Source: Cycas panzhihuaensis
Taxonomy: Eukaryota > Cycadophyta
Assembly (NCBI GenBank): GCA_023213395.1
Contig: CM041465.1
Location: 125,681,741 to 125,745,740, forward strand
Reading direction: 5' to 3'
DNA length: 64,000 nt
Below, one piece after another: positions 56,180-64,000 of this stretch (positions within the stretch are counted from its first letter, which is position 1; every line of letters starts with the position of its first letter). A program made the translations under genes and the position numbers. The notes beneath the pieces were generated by a model. The model was given only the letters and a program-made list of their open reading frames with translations. It was not told where the DNA came from and made no database searches.

Positions 56180-58070
56180 GTAGTGACCGCAGTGGAGAAC
56201 CGGGAGAATGTTTGCATGGCTCTATTAAGCTTTTTAGAGATGATGAGTAGAGAGGACAAGGAAGTCCTCCAGAGATGTGGATTGCTGAAGGTGGTGAAGA
56301 CACCTTAGTTCATGTCAGATTAGAGACTACTTGTGGATATAGTATCGCATTGGGACAGGCGGAGACACATGTTCCATCTGCCCCAAGTAGGGGATGTCAC
56401 AGTGATACTTAGAGACATCTGGCAGATCCTAGGGATGCCAGCGACAGGGAGACCAGCCACGCTAGGGGCATTGCCTAGCAATGAGATGGCTCATCGGGAG
56501 GTGGCCATGTTCTTCATGGGCTAGGACAGGTGGGAGAGGCGAGGGATGCCTCTACAGAGCATGGTGATGTCTAGGGTTCCTCGTGTGAGGAAATTGATCA
56601 CCCTATGCATTCTATTCTGGATTTCCTGGAAATAGAATTATAGGGACATTCCAAGAGGCTAGATGGAGGTAGTGCATTAGTGTGAGGTTGGCAAGATATT
56701 GGATTAGGCCACCCTTATAGCGACAAATCTCGTCACCCAGTTGGATGCTATCAGGGTAACGGGCAGGGGTGGATTATCATACAACCCGCTATTGCAATGT
56801 TGGTTCTTTGACCATTTCGCAGCAGTGGCATTGTCAGGGAGACCACACCCCATATTAGACTGGGCACCCATGGTACACAGGCGGAAGACCCGGTTCAGGG
56901 GAGTGGAGGATCAGGCGTATGTTAGGAGGTCCGTGGATGCCATGTCACTGAATTTACTCATGATGACTGACTACACACCGGACCCCTACTAGTCGACGAG
57001 ATGAGACAACAATGAGGACACAGGAGGGGTAGGGGCTGTCCCCAGAGATGATGATGGTAGCGATGGGGGAGATGGGGCCAGCCCATCACGAGCTGCAGAT
57101 GAGGCAAGACCATCAGGGACTGCTGAGAAGATGAGGGGGCCTATGACACGAGCCCAGAGATTGAGGATCGTGGAGAGACCCAGAGTGGCAGCTCCACCGA
57201 CAGAGGAAGGGGCACAGGCCCCAACAATGGAGGCAGTTGCAGAGGAGGTGCTAGAGGAGGAGGCACCTGGAGTTGGTGGAGAGCCAGGGACAGAGGCTAT
57301 CGCACAGGCAGACGAGCCAGCGGCTGCAACAAGTGAGGCTCAATCTTCCTCGTTGTTTGATAGCCAGATGCATTATATTTTTTGGTTTTTGATTTGATAT
57401 TTGTGTAGACATATACTAATACATGAGATGGTGGATTTGCAGGTGCTACAGAGATCAGATGGCTGGTTGAGGCCATGGTGAGGGAGATGTTCCCTTAGGT
57501 ATATGCAGAGGGGCAACCACCGATCTAGGCGGAGGATGCACTTAGATCGGTGGGTACCCACATGGCAGCGTTCACCCCGTTGGCGAGGGCGAGAGACATC
57601 TAGGCTGCAGAGTCCCAAGAGCATATAACATTTAGGGGACAGATGCAGCGGGAGCTGGATGAGGCTTAGAGCGAGTGGGATACATTACAAGGTTGCGTAT
57701 AGGCTCTAGAGACTAAGGGAGGAGTAGGTGGAGACACAGAGAGCAGGGTCCAGATGGAGATCCTAGAGGAGCATCTCCAGGGGATGGAGGAGAGGTTCAA
57801 GAGCATGGAGGAGAGACTCTGGGGTGTAGAGGGAGAGAGGGATCGTATCCAAGCTCAATATGATCAGCTGGTAGACCAGGTGGCATCGAGGTCAAGCAGG
57901 AGCAGGATGTATACCCACACGACGGCGATGACCCTAAGGAGGCCACAGGACGAGGTGAGCGAGGCAGGGAGCTCCCGGAGACTCAGGAGGAGTCTCGGAG
58001 GGATGTGGTCCCCAGGAGAGGGATTACACAGACCAGGAGATGATGCCCGTGAGGCGGACGGAGTAGTATA
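56180..58070 (+). pseudogene. Antisense PMD protein gene, second copy
   Basis: Better reading of the PMD start than copy 1: MDIVSHWDRRRHMFHLPQV and VTVILRDIWQILGMPATGRP (56333-56460), a classic PMD opening. LLQCWFFDHFAAVA near 56800, then the acidic stretch 57131-57330, the intron 57333-57442, and an Arg/Glu-rich coiled coil 57754-57900 (HLQGMEERFKSMEERL), longer than copy 1, which lost about 40 bp here. Stops remain near 56308, 56523, 56708 and 57497. Confidence 0.75.
57333..57442 (+). other. Intron of the antisense PMD gene, second copy (110 bp)
   Basis: Donor AA/GTGAGG, slightly weaker than copy 1, acceptor TTTGCAG. Same length as in copy 1. Confidence 0.6.
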
Positions 58071-58730
58071 GTACTCATGTATTTGATTTTGATAGGGGAA
58101 AGCGCGAGCCTTTAGGGGGTCATATATATAGAGTCATATGATTGTACCCCCCTACAAGGACACCGGCTTCCCATATGCATGATATGATTCCCGATTTTGA
58201 TGTATATATACAGACGGGGCAATTGGTGCCCTATTTTGTTATGATGATGTTGTGTATATTTTGTTTGATGGATGATATATATGGCTTATATTTTGTTATG
58301 GTGTTTGTTTGAGTTACATGTATTTCTTTTCATGCAAGACTACATACCTAACAGGAGCACACACAACCACCGGTAGAGGTGATAGTCATATGTGGGGTTA
58401 GGAAAAAAAAAGCAGCATGCATGTCCATGGAGGAGCATAATAGGATATGTAAAAGAGATACAAAGCAAACGGGGAATGATGACATTCCTAAGCGTTGTCC
58501 TAACTGGGGGCTGCCCAAATAGGAGGACGAGGTCCTAAGGAGAATGGGAACGAGGGCCCTGGGGGAGGACCTGAAGAAAAGGGAAGCCATCCTAAGTTGT
58601 CATCCCACCTGTGGCTAAGAGGAGTGGGAACAACCTAAGATGGTAGTTTAGGCTCATTTCGGAACGTGGCGAAGGGATTGTCGAGGGGATCATGCATAAA
58701 ATTTCTTAAGGAATTTTCCATTAACTACCT
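58071..58730. other. Convergent 3' region, second copy
   Basis: Counterpart of 16106-16727. No gene seen. Confidence 0.5.
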
Positions 58731-59870
58731 TCTCAAATTCTAGGCCCTCCAAGATGGCGATCCTATAGGCACCGTTATCGAGGCTCTAAAGAACGACGAA
58801 AGGACCGACCCATTTAGGCCCAAATTTGGTCAAACGATTGTAGAGATATTCCAACTTAAGGACGTGGTCCCCAGGGCATAAAGGACGAGCACTAAGATGT
58901 TTGTCATGAGTCCTTTGCAAGTGGGCTTTAGAAGCGAGATTCACTTGATAAGCCATTAAGTGCCTCTCATCCAGGGCTTCGAGATCTAGGAGATGAGCCT
59001 GGCAGATAGACTCCTCATCAATAAGACCTCTAAGGGAGACCCATAGAGAGGGGATCTCCACTTATAGTGGGAGTACCACCTCAGTTCTATAGACTAAGGA
59101 AAATGGAGTCATTCTAGTCATCGTATGGATAGAAGTGTGATAGGCCCACAGGGTGGAAGGGAGTTGGAGGTGCCAATCTCTTTGAGATTGCGTAACAGTT
59201 TTCTTTAAAATATCAACAAGGGTTTTGTTGAATGATTCAACTTGTCCATTTGCTTGGGGGTAATAAGGAGATGAGGTCTTATGTGAAATCTTAAATTTCT
59301 CGCAAAGCTCGTCCACCTCCTTGTTACAAAAGGGGGTTCCATTATCCGTGATTAAGATGTCTGGAATCCTGAAACGGCAAACGATGTGCTGGTAGACGAA
59401 GGTGGCTATCATCTTACCAGGCATAGTAGACAGGGGGATTGCCTCTGCCCATTTGGTAAAATACCCCATGGCAGTCAAGATGTACTTGTGCTACACCGAA
59501 GAAGGTGGTGATATGGCACCAATGAGGTCTAGACCCCATTGGGAAAAATGCCATGGAGATACGATAGGGTGTAGGGCCTCGGAAGGCACATGAGAGATGT
59601 TGGCATGCTCTTGGCACTGTCGACATCTTAAAGCGTAGGCACGAGCATTCTTAAAAAGGGACAGCCGGTAATAGCCCATGCAGAGGATCCTTTGGGCCAT
59701 GGACTAGCCTCCAAAGTGGCCCCTACAAATGCCATGATGGCATTCGTAGAGTATTTAGTCCGCTTCGTCTGAAGCAACCCAACGAAGTAGGATCCCATCG
59801 AAGGACCTTTTATACAACACTTCGTCTACGAGGAAGTGTTGTCTAGTAGTGGCACAATCTAACACTGTTG
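58731..59870 (-). pseudogene. Gypsy integrase, second copy, core largely intact
   Basis: 138 open codons at 59062-59478 hold MGYFTKWAEAIPL, ILITDNGTPFCNKEVDELC (second Asp kept) and YYPQANGQVESFNKTLVDI (Glu kept). Zinc part near 59610-59740 (CRQCQEH), GLDLIG near 59530 with the first Asp, C-terminal FGPKWVGPFVVL near 58800. Broken by stops near 59485, 59705 and 59060. The full DDE triad is visible, unlike copy 1. Confidence 0.9.
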
Positions 59871-60069
59871 ATGGCTTCGGGGTGATATTCCTGCTGAGTC
59901 AAATACCGCACAATGTCACCATACCACTCGCTATTGGCGAGTGGATGAGGAGAGGTATCCTGGATGGTCATAATAGACTTATCAGGGAGAGAGTCATCAA
60001 CAGGAACGCCGCTCGTGTTAGGAATAGGGGCATCGGCTAATTGCTCTGCCACTATCATCCCCTTTTTTG

Positions 60070-61250
60070 ACTTCCTATTAATGATTTGAAGGTCAAACTC
60101 TTAAAGCAAGATGGCCTAACGACCTGCCCTACCCTTCAAGTCTGAATGAGTAAGCAAATAATGCAAGAGATTAGATTGGACGATCACCTTGGTAGTATTA
60201 CCGAGCAAGTAATACCTGAACTTCTTGGTCATATGGACCAAGGGGAGATACTCCTTCTCGGTGGGGGGATAATTAAGTTCAGTAGCCACGAGTGTGCAAC
60301 TGATAAAATAGATTGTTCTCTCAGTTCTTGAATCATCCTCCTGTGCGAGTATCGCACCCAAGGATTCATCAGTTGCCAAGGTATATAAGATGAAGGGCCT
60401 GTTGAAGCGAGGAGGTGCCAATGTAGGAGCGAAAGTGAGAGCTTCTTTGAGTCCTACAAAGGCTTCTTGGGTCTTGTTAGACTAAACAAACGGGGCCCCT
60501 TTCTTCAATAGGTTGGTAAGGGGTTTGGCATTTATGGCGAAGTCTACCAAAAAATGCCTAAGGAAATTGAGCCTACCTAAAAATGACTTGATCTGTCATT
60601 GGGTTCTAGGAGGCGGCATGTCAAGGATTGCCTTGACTTTATCCAGATTGATTGAATTCCTTATTTTGATACAAGGAAACCTAGGAGTTTGCCTGAGGTG
60701 ATAGCAAATACGCATTTAAGTGGGTTTAGACTGACATGATACTTGTGGCATTGTATGAAGATAGCCCGTAAGTTGGAGGGATGATGGGCTCTAGTATGTG
60801 AGAGACCTATCATGTCATCTATGAAAACCTCCAACGTGTTGTTGATGAGGTCATGGAAAATAAAATGCACAGCCCTCTAGTATGTGGCTCCTACATTTTT
60901 AAGACTGAAGGGCATTGCCTTATAGGCAAAGGTACCCCACGGGGTGGTGAAGGCCGTCTTGTGGTGGTCTTCAGAGGATATCTGGATCTGGTTGTAGCCA
61001 GAAAATCCGTCCATTAAGGACATGACTTTGAATCTAATAGTTCAATCAATTATTTGATCGATAAAGGGGAGTGTGAAGTTATCTTTGGGACATGTATTAT
61101 TAATGTCACAAAAATCAATGCATATCTGGATGGTCCCATTCTTCTTGGCAACGGGAATGATGTTCGATACCCACTTAGGATAATCGATGGAAGAGATAAG
61201 TCCTCCATCCAAGAGTTTTTCAACCTTCATCTTGACGGTGGCTGAAAGTT
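60070..61250 (-). pseudogene. Gypsy reverse transcriptase and RNase H, second copy
   Basis: RT start 61042-61230 (LLDGGLISSIDYPKWVSNI, ICIDFCDINNTCPKDN). Active-site region 60661-60870 with VFIDDMIGLSHTRAHHPSN and LNPLKCVF. RNase H 60116-60421 (FILYTLATDESLGAILAQ, LNYPPTEKEYLPLVH). Stops separate the blocks. Confidence 0.9.
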
Positions 61251-62346
61251 TGAGGTGGAGAGGACGCAGCTTCTAACGCACAAGGCAGGCGTAAGGAATA
61301 GTTGTGAGGTTGTGGGTGATGATGGAGGGGTCAATTCCCTTCATGTCAGAGTAGTCCCATGTGAAAACATCCCAGAATTCCTGGAACAGAAGGGAGTATC
61401 CCCTTACTTAATCAAGGGTACATTCCGCCCTTACCTTAATGACATTTTATGGGGCAAGGACTATGTCCTGAGTTGCCCCTATATACATGGCATTCCCCTC
61501 CTCGAAATGGAGGGGGGCAAGGTCGACAGGAGGAGACAGAGCAGAGGATGGGATCAGGTTAGCTAATGTAGACCCAATCACTAGGATCTTCTGGTGGCCA
61601 AGCTTATGGTGGCTAGAAGTTAAGTTGGGCGTGGAGCCCGCTAAGTGCTCCAACAAGGCCTAGTCATCTTCGAAGTAGTCCATCCCATGGATGACTTGAC
61701 TTTGAATGGACGAGGTATGGGATGAAATGGGAGCAATAGAACTAGGATGACCAGAAAGCTACCCAACATCCCTAAGGGACTCTAAGGGAGAGTCGAGGAG
61801 AGACCCCTCATAAGAGGCAGGAGGGAAACTCTTGATGCCATCATTCGCGAGAGGTGATGGAAGGGAAGAGCTAGGAGCCGGACGGTCAACATGCGTAATG
61901 ACATATGACATGAGAGAGCGATTGGGCTCTTCAACAAAAGGGATCCTAAGTTGAGACCTAGAATGACAAGAATGCCCCCCACTAGTGCGAAGGAAGGAAA
62001 CCATGTGAGGAAGGTCCTCATCCTCATTATGGGACCCATCGTTGCTAAACATGGAAAGGTATCCATAACTTTCAATGCCGATGGGGGTAAAATGGGTTAG
62101 ACCAGAAGAAGAAGATGTGGGGTCTTCTTAATGGCTAGAAGAATTAGGAATACCGATGGAGCAAGCCGAGGTGTGATTAGAAGGGCCTTTACTTCCCTTT
62201 GCATGGCTATGGCTTACTTGAGTAGATGGTTTAGTTTGTTTTGCGAGTGGTCGCTGACGGGAGATAACTCTCATTTGTCTATTATGGATAAACTTAAGTT
62301 GCCCCCAACATGTGGAACACATAGCTCCCATTTGGTCAAGCCATGG
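61251..62346 (-). pseudogene. Gypsy protease-to-RT linker, second copy
   Basis: Counterpart of 19291-20369, with a small insertion near 61600 (AAGCTTATGGTGGCTAG region) relative to copy 1. No domain recognised. Confidence 0.6.
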
Positions 62347-63081
62347 TCAACCCAGGAGGAGGTTGTAATCAATATCTACATCGAGGACAATGATATCAGC
62401 AAGGACGGTCTTATCCTTGAGAGTGAGAGGTATTGAGACGGATCCTAAGGGAGTCTTCTCGTTACCATCGTAGCCTTGACATCGCCATGGAACGGGTTCC
62501 AAGGTAGAAATACCAAGCTCTTGCATGACACGCAAGGGCATAGCATTCACGGAAGAACCATTGTCCACGACGGTCCTTTGCAATGTACAATCGAGTGTGT
62601 TTATGGTAATGGTGAAAAGGAAGTTTCATTGGCATTCCCTTCCACTGGCTGAGGGAAGATCTTTAGGATCAAAGAAGATGATGGGTTCACAACTTTGGGT
62701 GGTGCCCAATGCGTGAACAGGCGCGTCATTCAATCCTAAAGCTTCCAAGAGGAGCGTTCGTTGCTCGGGACAGCTTTTCAAGACGTCCATTATGGACATC
62801 CCGGTAGCCATAGTATGAAGCTCTTCAACTATGAAAAATGGCTTACCCCTCTCCCTGGGTTGGGTAAGGGCTCTCCTAAAGTCGAAGTGACCGGGGCAGT
62901 TGGGAATGTTCTTAGGAAGTGAAGGTACTTCCGGGGGGATGGCTTCTAGAAGAGGATCAAGGTGTGATATAGAGGTAGAGGCGCCAGCCACCTCTTTCGT
63001 GGCTTGAGACCGAGTTAGGGCATAAAGGAGAGTGGTCTTAAGCATCTGAATTACCTTCTTTCCCTTGTTGTGGGATCGCAA
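62347..63081 (-). pseudogene. Gypsy aspartic protease region, second copy
   Basis: Linker 62626-63081, then after a shift the core 62347-62583: VVDNGSSVNAMPLRVMQEL, VPWRCQGYDGNEKTPLGSV, IIVLDVDIDYNLLLG. Keeps YNLLLG, where copy 1 has YNLHLC. Confidence 0.86.
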
Positions 63082-64000
63082 AGGTGAAGGAGCACAGCAG
63101 TCAAGGGAACACGAGGAGGATGATGAATCTCATGCACCCTTCCCTCTACCATGCGAAGGGCAAGAATCATGGGATCTACCCTGATTCTGGTTGTTTCTTT
63201 TTTTAGCGTTGCGATCACGCTCCCCATATTTAGGGAAGAGATCCTTATAGACAGGTTGATCAAGATTGGGCCTCGAAGCCCATGTGGGAGACGAATCATG
63301 TGGTGGGGTATCGTGAGGGTGTTGCACCCGACAACGGGAGTTATCATGGAAGCACTCCCCGTGGATAGAGCACCACTTCTTCTCGAGTGAAGGATTGGCT
63401 TTCCTCACTTGAGAAGGTTAGGTACTACCCCCTTTGGAGGGAGTGGCTTGAGAAGCCTGTTGAATTTGTTTGTTGGAGGTTGGCGATGAAGGGGCTTGGA
63501 GTTTAAGCTCCTTCATCGTATGCTCGAATGAGCGTATGGCAAAAGCAAGGGGGTCTAAAGTCCTCTCAGTCAGGTGAGAAGTAGACCTGCTGGGATGCGA
63601 AGGTTTAGTTTCCTTAGTTGAGGGAGGTACCTCATGATGTTGCGAGGGCTTAAGAGGCCTTTTGAGTCTAGCTTGGATCTCAATAGCCTCTAACGCTAAG
63701 CATTTTGCGATCACGGAGTCGCACGTGGTTGCCTCCATTTTGAGGACTTCCACATGTACTTCGGGGTGAAGTGCATTAACAAAAAGGTCTCTCTTCAGCT
63801 CCTCGGGCAACATGGCCTTAGTGGAGTGAAGAAGGTCATGGAATCGTCTTACAAAGTCATAATTCATTTCATTGTAACCTTGTTTAAGTGAAAGGAGAGA
63901 TTTCATTCCGCTCTCGAATGGATGGGCTATATCAAAGTAGTTGATGAACTCATCCACCAATTGCTAGAATGAAAAGATAGAGTGGGCGGGGAGGCGATAG
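63051..64000 (-). pseudogene. Gypsy gag (capsid end and nucleocapsid), second copy, cut by window edge
   Basis: 63418-63960 is open for 180 codons: MVDEFINYFDIAHPFESG, LSLKQGYNEMNYDFVRRF, LPEELKRDLFVNALHPEV. The nucleocapsid part is in another frame at 63130-63408 with CSIHGECFHDNSRC and a basic Arg/Lys-rich tail. The rest of gag is beyond the window. Confidence 0.88.

Larger units (their letters stand above)
50567..64000. repeat. Direct segmental duplication of 8845 to about 22030
   Basis: The two blocks match from TATTCTATC at 8845 and 50567 to the window end, with the offset changing from 41722 to about 41977 bp through indels. Both contain the same Copia-gag to Gypsy-LTR junction with CTATC at the same base, so one insertion was duplicated with its flank. 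The right end of the block is outside the window. Confidence 0.95.
51578..64000 (-). mobile_element. Gypsy element 1, second copy, cut by the window's right edge
   Basis: Duplicate of 9856 to about 22030: 3' LTR, RNase HI-like ORF, antisense PMD gene, integrase, RNase H, RT, protease and most of gag. The 5' LTR is outside the window. Several domains are better kept than in copy 1, notably integrase and the end of RNase HI. Confidence 0.93.

Overview
The window is repeat-rich nuclear DNA of a large plant genome, most likely a flowering plant. Essentially all of it is nested, decayed retrotransposons: a plant L1-type LINE, several Ty1/Copia elements, and two divergent members of a Ty3/Gypsy family resembling the Tat lineage. 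I found no intact host gene. Stop codons and frameshifts break every polyprotein, often with a TAG where Trp is expected, as C-to-T decay of methylated DNA would give. The species cannot be named from the sequence.

Layout, left to right. 1-5012: LINE on the minus strand, cut by the window edge. 5020-5698: Copia integrase fragment. 5700-9855: a second Copia element on the minus strand (3' LTR, RT/RNase H, integrase, protease, gag). 9856-26145: complete Gypsy element 1 on the minus strand, with two 2610-bp LTRs and a CTATC target duplication, inserted near the start of that Copia's gag. 26305 to about 42429: an older, divergent relative (element 2) on the plus strand, so the two 5' LTRs stand head to head 159 bp apart. 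Element 2 is interrupted at 38055-41260 by a small LTR element that carries a decayed piece of a host replication factor C (RFC3/RFC5-type) gene. 42430-43433: a gag-only Copia remnant. 44217-49399: a complete 5.2-kb Copia on the minus strand with an AAAGC target duplication. 49405-50566: AT-rich, no recognisable genes.

From 50567 to the window end, the sequence of 8845 to about 22030 is repeated in direct orientation. The copy includes the same Copia-gag/Gypsy-LTR junction at the same target site. It is therefore a segmental duplication of at least 13.4 kb, not a second insertion. The copies share junctions but differ by many substitutions and by indels, including about 180 bp that removes the end of an RNase H domain from copy 1.

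The most interesting biology is in the 4.3 kb between integrase and 3' LTR of the Gypsy family. The antisense strand carries a gene for a plant mobile domain (PMD) protein with its own TATA box, a 110-bp intron and a coiled-coil tail. Between that gene's promoter and the 3' LTR, on the sense strand, is a separate RNase HI-like ORF with an unrecognised N-terminal extension. The PMD gene is also present, antisense, in divergent element 2.
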